Shown here: positions 38,160 through 48,252 of the stretch, piece after piece | Position numbering within the stretch: the first letter of the stretch is position 1 | How the letters are laid out: each line of letters opens with the position of its first letter | Notes under the pieces: model-generated | The model's input: only the letters and a program-made list of their open reading frames with translations | Database searches by the model: none | Told to the model about the DNA's origin: nothing | NCBI RefSeq assembly: GCF_052324685.1 | Contig: NC_135228.1 | Span: 14,558,920-14,622,919 of the forward strand | DNA length: 64,000 bases | Direction: 5' to 3' | DNA from: Brachyhypopomus gauderio | Lineage: Eukaryota; Chordata; Actinopteri; Gymnotiformes; Hypopomidae | Position numbers and translations under genes: made by a program

Positions 38160-38925
38160 ATGGTAATGCTGGACATTGATAATTATAATGAGTATAATGA
38201 GGGTAATGCTGGATGCCAAGGTGAGGGAGCAGTTCAAACAATGCAGGTTTATTTCACAGATAATAGCACCTTTACAAGAGACAGGTGAGATGAATAATAT
38301 GAATGAACACACACACCCACACCCAAGGGTGGAACGTCCGGGAGCGGCCAGCGCTAGCGCCCTGGAACCGCACCGACAGGTGGAGCCAGAGCCAAAAACT
38401 GCGGCAACCGGACCGACCCCAGGAGCACACGCTCTGGGGGAGGAACTGCCCACAAACTCACCCTAGACCACTCTCCCTGGGAGATCAGGGTGGGACAGAC
38501 ATGGCACAAAGACAGGGACAAACACAATAAACAATAACGGGAAGGGGCACTGACATAAACAGGAGGTTGGGCAAAAACCCAGAAACATGCACACACACGA
38601 ACAGTGACAGGAAGGAACACTAATTGTCCAGGGCGCCATGGGAGACTCCCCATGCCCACCTGGGGCCTCAACCCCCCAGCAGTGGCCGCCTGTTAGGGTC
38701 CCCTGGAACCCTTGTGATGCGCACCATCACTGGGCACTGTAGGATAAAAAGTTACACTCCTTGGTCCCACGGGGGAGCGCGGTGCCCTCATAGAGCACTC
38801 GGAAAGGGGGGGAGCGGCCGTCCCTGTCCGCATAGCAAACCGTCTCAGAGGAGCACTCAGACGGAGGCTGACTTACTCACCATGGTACTCCACGGTGTCA
38901 GCTGAGTACTCTGATGGAGGGGGGC
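38160..38925 (-). mobile_element. 3' part of an unclassified element (minus orientation)
   Basis: Read on the minus strand it runs from a coding-like piece with PPSEYSADTV and a diverged PPSECSSETV repeat (38790-38925), through a GC-rich tail, to an AATAAA at 38248-38253. The same coding motif appears in the opposite orientation at 39236-39560. I do not recognise a named family; frames are broken, so this is a relic. Confidence 0.5.
38248..38253 (-). terminator. AATAAA of the minus-strand element
   Basis: A canonical poly(A) signal on the minus strand at the distal end of the relic. Confidence 0.4.
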
Positions 38926-39127
38926 GGGAAACACTGATAACACTGATAAAACACAGAAACACTGATAAAGGCAAGTCTAATGTATTTTCTTTTACATTTT
39001 TCTTTTACCTTTGTTAGTGGTGTTGTAAAATATTTTTAAATGCTCCCAATGCCATATATCTATAGATAAGATTGTTGTGAGAATGGTATTATTGTAATAT
39101 TGTCAAATACCTGACACACGACCGACC

Positions 39128-39200
39128 TTCAACGTTGAAATGTGGTTGAAATACTGTCTGTTGTTGTTTCAATGTTGAAACAACGTTTAATGTTAACTTG
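39128..39200. repeat. CAACGTTGA-type palindrome cluster (left)
   Basis: TTCAACGTTGAA, then GGTTGAAAT, TTTCAATGTTGAAAC and AACGTTTAATGTT in about 70 bp. The same motif clusters at 44262-44359, on the far side of the transposase-like gene. Confidence 0.6.
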
Positions 39201-39235
39201 GTGCAGACCCTCCATGATCCTGGGCAATCATATTC

Positions 39236-39651
39236 ATGATTGAGAAGAGCATACGCCTCCGGGCTCTGACTTTTCAGAAGAGGAGGTTAGTCTGCCTCCC
39301 TCAGAGTACTCAGCTGAGACGGTGGACTATCTGGGTGAGGAGCTCCGCCCCCCTCCATCAGAGTACTCAGCTGAGACGGTGGACTATCTGGGTGAGGAGC
39401 TCCGCCCCCCTCCATCAGAGTACTCAGCTGAGACGGTGGACTATCTGGGTGAGGAGCTCCGCCCCCCTCCATCAGAGTACTCAGCTGAGACGGTGGACTA
39501 TCTGGGTGAGGAGCTCCGCCCCCCTCCATCAGAGTACTCAGCTGACACAGTGAAGTCAGTCCGGGTTCCACACTATCTAGTTGGATCTAGATCCAGCTCC
39601 ACCCCCTGGACTTTTGATTCTGCAGCGAGGGGTATCTCGGTTTTACACTGA
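39236..39651 (+). mobile_element. Coding relic with acidic PPSEYSAETVDYLGEELR repeats
   Basis: One plus-strand frame reads an acidic start (GSDFSEEEV), four and a half 19-residue repeats (consensus PPSEYSAETVDYLGEELRP), then a diverged end with stop near 39650. Because the DNA unit is 57 bp, other frames are open too. The related minus-strand copy at 38790-38925 indicates a dispersed element gene rather than a host gene. Confidence 0.5.
39301..39552. repeat. 57-bp minisatellite, 4.4 near-identical copies
   Basis: Units start at 39301, 39358, 39415, 39472 and 39529 (partial). The first four are identical, so the expansion is recent. Period 57 = 3 x 19 keeps every reading frame. Confidence 0.97.
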
Positions 39652-40073
39652 CTTTTTGCGGGATATTTTTGTAGGACCTGGCAACCCTGACGCTGGGAGA
39701 GTTCGGCTCACTTGTCATCGTGTTAAGTTAAGCAAAGTCAAAATTTAGTCAATACCTGAGGAGCATAATATTATTAATTACACATAGAGTTATTAAAACA
39801 GGCGACCCCAGTAACTAGGGCTGGTTAGCTGGTTAGCTATTTTGGCTAGGTGTTGTGAGGATGCCTGACTAGATAGCATGAGCAAACATTAGAAACAAGT
39901 GGAGGAAAAATCTATATTTTTACAAGTGGCTAGTTTGTGAGATTTAGTATAAGCAAACTTTAGCTGTTAATGCGTGGACACATGTGACGCTAAAGTCAGT
40001 AACGTTGTATTTTAGGTTTGGTTGCTAATGTAGTTTCTCATAGGAAGCCGAAGTGGACCACTGTGTAGAATTA

Positions 40074-40772
40074 CTGTGCGTTCACACCGAAAGCGACGAG
40101 AGCGACACGGCGACCGGAAGTCATTCATTTTCAATGAGAGTGAGCGACACCCAGCGACGCGACGCGGCGCGACGCGAAGTGAGCGATTCGAGACGCGAAC
40201 AAGTTGAGCTTGGCTCAACTTTATGCAAATGAGCAGTGACGCGCGGCGGCGACTACCAATCAGAAAGTATGTTTGCACCCTCCTCCGAAACCGCACCTCT
40301 GACTTTGGTTCCTACTGATTATTTGTTCCGATTGCAAAATGGAGGAGAGATTAATAGTGGCTGTCTCTGGATGTCCCGCACTTTACGATGTTTATTTTTG
40401 GAGGGAATACTGTTCATTTGTTAAAAAACATCTGCAATAAATTAGCGTATACCCTATTATTGATTATGATTTTTTAAATTCCTGTTTGATCTTCGGGTCT
40501 GGGGTAAAAAGTAAAAAAAATACATAAACATTTTAGGTTTATATACTATATGTGTTTTATACACACACTATGTTTTATACACGCACTCCTTTATAATCGT
40601 GTGTCCTGTAATCAATAGATTAAAATAAATATTGCGTCCTGCTTTAAAAACGTGATTTGCATATCTGTCACGTGCTGCATGCAGGCGTGATGTTGGACAC
40701 GCCCCCACGCGACGCGATGCTGGCGACTCGGCGACGGAGAGCGATTTTATCGCTTTCGGTGTGAACGCACAG
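40074..40772. mobile_element. PIF/Harbinger-type MITE, 699 bp
   Basis: Perfect terminal inverted repeats of 23 bp starting CTGTGCGTTCACACCGAA, flanked by the 3-bp duplication TTA (40071-40073 and 40773-40775). TWA duplications are characteristic of Harbinger elements. Both subterminal regions are rich in GCGACGCGA-type CpG motifs. No transposase frame. Confidence 0.88.
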
Positions 40773-41206
40773 TTACATAACATCTAATGGTAGTATTAGC
40801 CGATGGCGCCGTTTTTGAAATGCGTGGCACTGCATGTGCAGAGAGGTGATGGATGGAGAGGTGCAGAGAGGTGATGGCACTGAGGCTGGACAAATGGTAC
40901 ATGAATTGAAAACGAGTACATTGGCTGATTTACATTTGTTCACTTGGCTGAAATGAGTTAAACTGGTAAGTGCTGCTGTTTTAGTTGTTGTCCTTTTTGC
41001 TTCATAGTTTGGGCGCGAAATATAAATGTATAATGCAGGTCCTTTTAATTTTTTCTTCTTGCATATATACGTGGTATATCATCTATTAATATCAATGCAT
41101 TTTTTCTGTTTCACCAGAGATAATCTCGCAAGACTGTAAAGAGTGAGTGGAATACATTGGGAGAGTATATTTTAAGTTAAGGTAAGCTAAGTCATATTCT
41201 GTAGAG

Positions 41207-41245
41207 AAAGTATGATTGTTTCTTGGCTGGAAACAATCATACTTT
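41207..41245. repeat. Perfect 16-bp hairpin
   Basis: The arm AAAGTATGATTGTTTC (41207-41222) and its exact reverse complement (41230-41245) are separated by a 7-base loop, about 40 bp upstream of the transposase-like frame. Confidence 0.85.
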
Positions 41246-41284
41246 GTTGGAATTTCTTGGAAACAGGGAAGCTGATGAGCATAC

Positions 41285-44047
41285 AATGGGTGCGAGCGAT
41301 GCACTATTGAAGGACAATATGTGGACCACAGGGTTGTGTATAATTACCAGTCAGAAGAGAATATTTTGATAAGAACAGATGAGGAATTCAACAGGCAGTC
41401 TTACTCTTCACACCAAAGTGGATGCTCACCCCTGATAGATGCAGGCTTGCTGTGCATACGGTCATTTGTGTTAGACTACATGCATCTGGTGTGCTTAGGA
41501 GTGGTTAGACGCTTACTAACCTTTCTCAAACAGGGACCAAGACGGTGTAAACTGTCTCAGAGGCAGATTGGTGAAATTTCATCTAAACTTGTGTCTCTGC
41601 ATGGAAAATTACCAAGAGAATTTGCCAGACAACCCCGGAGTCTTGCTGTTCTGGACAGATGGAAAGCAACAGAGTTCCGACAGTTTTTACTGTACACAGG
41701 ACCTGTTGCTTTTCAAGCGGTGTTGCCTGAGAGCTTTTACAACCACTTCCTGACACTGTTGCCATGTCCATCCTATTACACTCTGATGACCGCACAAGAA
41801 ATGCATATACTACCTATGCTGGGGAATTGCTGATGCATTTTTATAAAACATCTACAAAGCTCTACAGCTCTATCTTCTCTTCGTACAATGTCCACTCTCT
41901 TACCCACTTGGCAGATGATGGTAAACATTTTGGAACTTCATTAAATGAAATTTCTGCATTTCAGTTTGAAAACCATCTACAGAAACGAAAGAAACGTGTC
42001 AGGAATGCAAAAATCCCCATTTCACAACTGTCTAAGAGGATAGCGGAAATGGATAACGCTAAAGTTTGCATTACACCAACACCACACCAGACATTTGTGT
42101 CCAACAAAAAGAAGGATTCCTGTTTTCTTGTTGGAGATTGCTATGCATTTGTGAAGGAAAAGAGGACAGATGGAATGTGTGTCTGTGATGTGTACCACCT
42201 CAACAGTTTAGACAGGTTCTTTGATAAACCATGTGACTCTAAACTCATCAACATGGCACATCTGAAGCATGAAAGAAGAAATGGAAAACGAAAGCTAACT
42301 GAGCAAAAGGATTTGATGAGGAAAGTTGTCTGTCTTCCTTGTGGAAGTGGCCTTGTTCTGATGCCAATGCTTCATGGCAGTGAAAGGTGTTAGACATGGT
42401 CATTTTTTCCTCACACACATTCAGTGTTTTAAAGATGTTGTGACCACCATATTTTATACAAAACACATGCCAACAAAAAACAGTAGTTACAATACAAGTT
42501 ACTAATAGAAGCAGCTTTCAAATTGTGTTTCTGTTTGTTGAATAGTACAAGGCTAAAACAATGTGGGCAAGAGCTGTATGGAGAGAAGGCAGCACAGAGA
42601 TGGAGGAAGTCATACCATCCTGTTGGGTGAAGAACGATTGTGTGTATTGGCCTAATCCAGAAGAAAAAATAGCAATGAAAACCTGCAAAGAGCCAGAGGA
42701 TGCATGGATAGAATTCCTTGTGATAAAGGTGAAATTTCAGTCAGGTATGTAATGAACACAATTTATTTACACACTGCCAATTGCATGCTTGAACGAATTC
42801 AGAATGCATCTGGTATTTTGGGTCAGATGCAGAGAAATACATGATGCATGTGATCCTTGACTTCTTAAACACTATAGAACCACTGGTGGTTTATGGCTTT
42901 TTTTTCTTTACTGGCTCTTTTTTCATTGCTTTCCATGTAGTTCCTATTAATTCTATTAAATATATGCTTGAATTGTTAATTTTCTAATATTAAGTATGTA
43001 ATAATGTCTTTCAGATAACAGAAAGGAATGTAAAAACTATGATTTGCTGCTCAATATATTCTTGTTTATCAGAACTCTCACAAATGGCTTGATGGCCAAG
43101 ATGAGCCTAAAGGAGAGATGTGGGAAACTGCCATTTTCAGAGTCTGTGCTCTGCAATGTCATCTGTGGTAAGTTTAGAAAAATGTTAATTAGGGTCTAAG
43201 TAAATTGTCAGATTTTTTTTTCTTTTTCTTGGGGCAAAGGTCTCTCCCTCTGTGTCTATAGAACTGTCACTATAGTTCACTAAGGTAAACAATAGGGGAC
43301 ATTGCCGATTCTTGGATGCATCACCATGCAGGACGTGAATCGATTCACAAATGACAAATTTTCTAGATGTTAGCTTTAACTCCGAACGTAATAACGGAAC
43401 GCAAAAAGCTGAACTCAGAAATGAGGAAGTGTTGTACCTGGACAGTTTTTCTACTGCACACATAAGAGAGGAGCGTGCAGCTTAATTATATTTTTATCTT
43501 TCACGTCACGTTTAAAATTGAATTTGTATCGTGAGGAATGTATTTATTTATTTATTTATTTATTTATTTATTAAACAGGTATTATTAAACACTGAAACTG
43601 TGAGTGTGTATGTGTACGTTCTGTACCATGGACAGCGCGTCAGGGGTATGAAGTTAGCCTCATAGCTGCAGGCTTCCTTTTAATCTTCTAGCCCTTCTTA
43701 AATCACGCAAAAGGCACAGGTTGCACTCGATGCCAGAATATGACTTCAGCGTGATATTAAAAGATGAGCAGATAACTGAAGTGATTTTCTGGTTTTATAA
43801 ACACACTTTTGACATGCAATGGAATGGAATAATGGAATAACAATGTACAGTTAAAAATAATTTGGCACTGTACACAGGGTGTACAGTATTTATGACCATA
43901 AACTAACATGTGTTTTGCTTTTCTTCTTTAGACACCGTTCTCAGCACACACGCAGTCACAAAACAGGAGGTAATGAAGACTATGGCGAAATACCTGAAAT
44001 ATGCACCGGAGCGGTTGGGTGGTGGTGGCCGCAAGAAACAAGATTGA
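41285..44047 (+). pseudogene. Transposase-like multi-exon gene, frameshifted
   Basis: A protein of a transposon-derived family widespread in fish and cnidarian genomes. Hallmarks: a CERC zinc-knuckle-like start (about 41291), FVLDYMHLVCLGVVRRLL, DRWKATEFRQFLLYTGP, then YNVHSLTHLADD, PFENxxQK-like FQFENHLQKRKK. The frame changes once near 41755-41765 (LTLL is followed by MSILLHSDD in the next frame), so exon 1 is broken. Three downstream coding pieces have good splice sites and agree in phase: 42546-42744, 43015-43167 and 43932-44047 (ends GGGGRKKQD then TGA). The join of exon 1 to 42546 does not keep frame with any clear donor. Two TGA codons just before 41285 show the N-terminal part is missing or in an unrecognised exon. 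The D-MH motif recalls Transposase_21/CACTA-type enzymes, but I cannot fix the superfamily. Confidence 0.75.
43540..43572. repeat. (TTTA)n microsatellite
   Basis: About eight TATT/TTTA units inside the last intron of the transposase-like gene. Confidence 0.95.
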
Positions 44048-44141
44048 CATTATTATACTGTACTCTACTTTGACATTCTTCAATACCCTGTAATTGCTGG
44101 ATATTTTGTTTTTAGAAAATTCTCAGAAGAAATGTACAGAG

Positions 44142-44147
44142 AATAAA
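44142..44147 (+). terminator. AATAAA after the transposase-like gene
   Basis: A canonical poly(A) signal about 95 bp beyond the TGA at 44045-44047, followed by A-rich sequence. Confidence 0.5.
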
Positions 44148-44261
44148 AAAAATACAATTGTTTTTTGTTCATTATGGCGTAGTTATACAGTACGCCATAC
44201 TACAGTAGTTTTTTTTCCTCTCCCATGCAATTTTGAGCATCATGAACGTGAATTTAGTGGC

Positions 44262-44359
44262 ATATCAACGTTGATTCACTTCTCAAAATCGACACCAAAT
44301 ACAACGTTGATTCAACCATAACATTCGATGTTGATTCAACGTTGAAATGCCTGCTGGGA
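44262..44359. repeat. CAACGTTGA-type palindrome cluster (right)
   Basis: ATCAACGTTGATTCA, ACAACGTTGATTCAACC, GATGTTGATTCAACGTTGAA and a CCTGCTGGGA border. It resembles the left cluster at 39128-39200 and could be the subterminal region of the element carrying the transposase-like gene. Confidence 0.6.
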
Positions 44360-45944
44360 CAGTATATGCTTAAGATGTGTGATGCCTTATTTCACTCTAG
44401 AAATAAGTATTGTTTTTCTTCATTTATAAGGAAGTCACAATTGTTCCAGATGGAGTATGGTGGGTGGGTGTTGTTGTGGTTATGTGGAAGTTCCAAGAAG
44501 AACATTCTAATCTAACATTAATCAGATAAATGTAAAAATAATCCAAGATCACGTCATGAATTTCCGAAGCCATTAACTACACAAAAACATATTAGTGCCC
44601 AGTGGGCCAGTTTTCTCAACAACATATAGCCTATATATATATATATATAGCTCTTGATTATTCATTAAAGTGTACACTGCAGTAAATGTATACTGTACAC
44701 TGCAGTAAAATGACACTACATGGAATCACTTATTTCCATCTCTTAACTGCTGATTTCGTAGCCATACAGCTGCAGGAAACCAGCAAACACCTAGAACAAA
44801 CAAATAACAAATGAAAGACACGAGCTGTTTCAGAGAGAACATGGCTGTTATTTACAAAATCTACACATTCAACAGGCAAATGACAGACACAAGTTAAGTT
44901 CATTTAGCTAAGCGCACTATTTGCCAACCAGCAACAAACATTAATAAACAAATGTAGCTCTATTTTTTTTAGAAATTGCAGGCAGCCTCTAGCTATACGA
45001 TACCTGAGTATAAAAGATTTAAATTGGTACACTTCCTGGAATTACTGAGCTTACGCAAATATATTCCATTGTCTTTATCCTGTAATGTGTGTTAACAAGT
45101 AAAGCTATCTCAAATGTGCTTGAAAGGCTAGCTAGAGAAGCGACAAACATACACAGGGTAGCCAACAAAATAGTTATTTTTAGTTTGGCAAGGTAGCTAA
45201 GTAACTGAAATGTAATGGCCTGGTATTATAAAAAGCGAGAAGGATATTATAACTCAACTTGCTACACGTGTGTTTTCACTATAGGCATCGGGGAGCCTTT
45301 TCCAGCTTTTTTTTTAACTGGTTGACTTCTGTCATTTTCGCTCTGGTACAGTTCCTTACTTAAATCCTAAAATAATAATCAATGTAGATAGATTAAAGTA
45401 CTTTTTGCACCAAAAGCAATTGGATTTTTCTGAATGCCTGTAGAAACTGTTTGCTACGTAGTTACTGGATGTTATTGTTTGGAGGCAGATCTCTACATCA
45501 CAGGTCTCACGTGCAGTGATGTCCAGTCACCTACTGGGGGCGCTATAACATAAAGTAAACAGACCACAGCACACGAATCAAAGATTCGTTCAAAGAATAG
45601 AGCTTCAAAAAATGTTTGTACTAAGCTGCACAGTCCAAAAAGAATCTATGTGTATATCTATGCACACCAGCACTATTTTGATTAGCAAAAACAGACACAG
45701 AACCACAGCAAAAATACTAATACAAAATATGTCTGTATTAAAATCCTTCTTTGCTTCCAAGTGGAAACATACTGCTTTGGTTAAACTGCTCAAAAATTAT
45801 CCAACATCAGAGTATCAAATTATGGATTTTGGCACCTTTAAAAAGATGAATCATACAAGAGTGGCATCAGTGTAACTGAAAAACAGGCAGAGATTTTTTA
45901 ATCACTGCTGTTTAGTAAAAGTCAAAATGTCCTTTTAAAAGTCT
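44360..45944. other. Intergenic: repeat island to cd248 3' end
   Basis: AT-rich, with a short (TA)n near 44633-44649 and no supportable exon. The cd248 3' UTR should occupy the right-hand part; a minus-strand ATTAAA lies near 45897. Confidence 0.65.
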
Positions 45945-48008
45945 TCAGGCCTGTGATTTTGCAGTGCTTGATTTTGCAGGTCTGGAGTTGGTAGTCCAGC
46001 TATAACAATCTGTCACACTTTTATTACGTGGCTCCACAGCAAAGCTTGTGCAATACACAATGCCTAGTGCTAGCATGACCACAATAAAGACACAGAGAGG
46101 CACTAGCAGTGCTACAAGCAACCAGCTTCTGTCGTGCTTCTTCTTGCCATGCTGATCTGGGCTGGAGGATGGTGGCAATTGTCCCTCAAGCATTTGAGAT
46201 GTTGATGGAGTTACCCTGCCAGAATGTCCCTTTCCCTTTGGTGATAACGCAGTTGATGGTATGTCATAATTTGTATCTTTGTCTTGTGCTTTGTCATCAG
46301 TTACTGCTGATATCCTGCTATTAATCAGCCACTGATTACTTGAGGTTGCAGTTTCCATTAGCCAATCTTGGGTTGGAGAACTAGAGGTCTGCTCTGCTCC
46401 GTCAGGGTCCTGGGAGGTGAGATGGGTCTCCTGTGGTATGTCTGTAATCCAGGCCAAATCTGTGGGAAGCCACGCAACGTTTGGGGGATCGGTTAGCCAC
46501 TCCAGAGGACCGGCTTCTGTCACCACATCAGTCATATAGCTGGGGTTGTACCACGGGAGGGTCACTGGGGCAGCTGGTTCAACAGTTGTGTAATACCCAG
46601 TTTCCTCTTCAGTGTGCAGACACGAATACTGGTCCTGCTGCAACTCATAGCCTGCATAACAGTGACACTCAAATCCGCCCATGTAATTTTCACATATCTG
46701 CTCACAAGTGCCAGGAATTTGGCACTCGTCAATATCTTCACACCGGGCTGAATCCTCCATCACAGTCGAATATCCCAAAAGGCAAAGGCACGTGTAGGAC
46801 CCAGGGGAGTTCTCGCAAGACTGCTCACAGCTGTCTTCCTTGCACTCGTCCACATCCAAACACTCTCCAAACTCAGACAGCTGATAGCCCTCATTGCAGC
46901 GGCACTCAAATGTTCCTGGTGCGTTGACGCAGATCTGGGGACAGGGCGTTTGGGAGCACTCATCAATGTCAAGGCAGTTTTTACCATCTTGCGAGAGGAG
47001 AAATCCTTCAGGGCACCTGCAGTGGTATCCACCAGAACTGGGCTCGCAATCGAACTCACAGTCGGCACTGTGGCAAGGATCCAGGGGCTGGCAGCTCTGC
47101 CCGTCCTCGCCTAGCTTGAAATCCTCAGAGCACTCACAGTGGTAGTCAGAGCCTGCGTTCACACAGTAGTGCTCGCAGCCCCCGTTATCCTTCTCACACC
47201 AGTCCGTGGGTGCGTCTGAGCAGAGCGGCGCGTCCCGAGACCAGCCATGTAGCATGCAGAGCACAGACTGGTCCCCCTTAGAACCATCTGGGCAGGGCAG
47301 GGTGGCCACGGAACCAAAGGGAACGTGGGTGAGCAGGGTGCTAAGCAGGTTAAACGGGGTGGTGTAGAGGGCGGGGCCCCTACCTTCGCTCCGCAGGGCA
47401 GGGCACATGCTTTGGTATGTGTAGCGGCACAAGAAGCCATCCACAGGCAGCATGCATGAGCCGTCCAGCCACTTGAAGTTGTTCTGGTCACTGCCGCTTT
47501 TGTCCGTGGTGTTGTAGGTGACGACCACGCAGCGAGGGGCCGAGCAGGTGCCGGGCAAGTCGTCCCGCTGCCAGTTGGTGTAGTCCGTGTCCTGGTCCCC
47601 TGTTATCCAGGTGAAGCCCCTCAGAGGGCGCGTGGCGGAGCACTGGCGGGGCTGTCGCTGGAGACCGATCCACAGCCTGAGCTTGGGCCGGGGGCCACGT
47701 CGTTCGCCCGCCAGCAGCAGCTCATGGATCAGCGCGGCCTCCTCCGGCCGCTTCACGGTAGCCAGGTTTCCCCCTTTCTCCCTGCAGCTCCTCCAGGACT
47801 CCCTGAAGGTCTTGCGTTGGAGATGGATAGAGTAGCATCCTTCAGCACTGCACACTCCGTCGTGCTCTTGCAAATTCTGTCCCAACGTCCTCTGAGGCCA
47901 GTAAATAAATAGCACCGCAAACAAAAGACAAGGGTACGCAGTGCTGCACATCTTTCTTGGAGTCCAGACTTCTGCTGCCTGTCGGTCCCTCCTTTGTTTG
48001 GCTGGCAT
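45945..48008 (-). CDS. cd248: cd248, endosialin / tumour endothelial marker 1 (single exon)
   Basis: A type I membrane glycoprotein of the CD93/thrombomodulin/CLEC14A group, expressed on pericytes and stromal fibroblasts. Single exon, as in mammals. From the ATG at 48008 (687 aa): signal peptide about 20-43 (CSTAYPCLLFAVLF...), C-type lectin domain about 53-195 (WIGLQRQPRQC, WLDGSCMLPVDGFLC), a Sushi-like segment about 202-263, five EGF modules (about 267-307, 309-346, 348-384, 386-423, 425-463; the last three begin D-(I/V)-DEC, calcium-binding type), a Ser/Thr/Pro mucin-like stalk about 465-625, a membrane helix 629-653 (WLLVALLVPLCVFIVVMLAL), and a short tail with NKSVTDCYSW. The last two match human CD248 closely (there NKRITDCYRW), which separates it from CD93 and thrombomodulin. 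A second ATG at 47951 directly precedes the signal peptide and may be the real start. Human CD248 has three EGF modules. Confidence 0.92.
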   Translation of the reverse strand: MPAKQRRDRQAAEVWTPRKMCSTAYPCLLFAVLFIYWPQRTLGQNLQEHDGVCSAEGCYSIHLQRKTFRESWRSCREKGGNLATVKRPEEAALIHELLLAGERRGPRPKLRLWIGLQRQPRQCSATRPLRGFTWITGDQDTDYTNWQRDDLPGTCSAPRCVVVTYNTTDKSGSDQNNFKWLDGSCMLPVDGFLCRYTYQSMCPALRSEGRGPALYTTPFNLLSTLLTHVPFGSVATLPCPDGSKGDQSVLCMLHGWSRDAPLCSDAPTDWCEKDNGGCEHYCVNAGSDYHCECSEDFKLGEDGQSCQPLDPCHSADCEFDCEPSSGGYHCRCPEGFLLSQDGKNCLDIDECSQTPCPQICVNAPGTFECRCNEGYQLSEFGECLDVDECKEDSCEQSCENSPGSYTCLCLLGYSTVMEDSARCEDIDECQIPGTCEQICENYMGGFECHCYAGYELQQDQYSCLHTEEETGYYTTVEPAAPVTLPWYNPSYMTDVVTEAGPLEWLTDPPNVAWLPTDLAWITDIPQETHLTSQDPDGAEQTSSSPTQDWLMETATSSNQWLINSRISAVTDDKAQDKDTNYDIPSTALSPKGKGHSGRVTPSTSQMLEGQLPPSSSPDQHGKKKHDRSWLLVALLVPLCVFIVVMLALGIVYCTSFAVEPRNKSVTDCYSWTTNSRPAKSSTAKSQA

Positions 48009-48184
48009 GTTTTTCACTCTTATTGTCCCTTGTGTTACTCACTTGTTGCTTCCCCTTCAAAGGAGCTCTCGCAGTTGTTCATAAACCCTCCTGAAACTCG
48101 GGTCTCTCTGCCTGGAAAGACTTTGGTCTTCAGCCCATCTGCAGCAGAGAGACGGTGAGGGAAGGCACAGACGTATGTTTTTGG

Positions 48185-48252
48185 AAGGGGGGGCGGGTAA
48201 TAAGGGAGTGTGGAGGGCGGGGGGGTTGGGGAGGGGGTTGGGGAGGGGGTCT
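48185..48252 (+). promoter_or_regulatory. G-run cluster upstream of cd248
   Basis: Seven or more runs of at least three G, with two copies of GTTGGGGAGGGG, lie about 180-245 bp upstream of the cd248 ATG on the opposite strand. It meets the pattern for a G-quadruplex or an Sp1/KLF-type promoter element. Confidence 0.5.

Larger units (their letters stand above)
39561..41284. other. Interval between the minisatellite relic and the transposase-like gene
   Basis: No host gene. It holds a Harbinger-type MITE (40074-40772) and a 16-bp-stem hairpin (41207-41245). Confidence 0.6.

Noticed and set aside
39301-39552. Tandem array considered as a CRISPR-like repeat array
   Set aside because: Units abut with no spacers, and the genome is vertebrate; it is a minisatellite.
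45521-45545. CACCTACTGGGGGCGCTATA as a CTCF site
   Set aside because: Three mismatches in the 14-base core, two of them at normally invariant A positions; weaker than the sites at 37041 and 59720.
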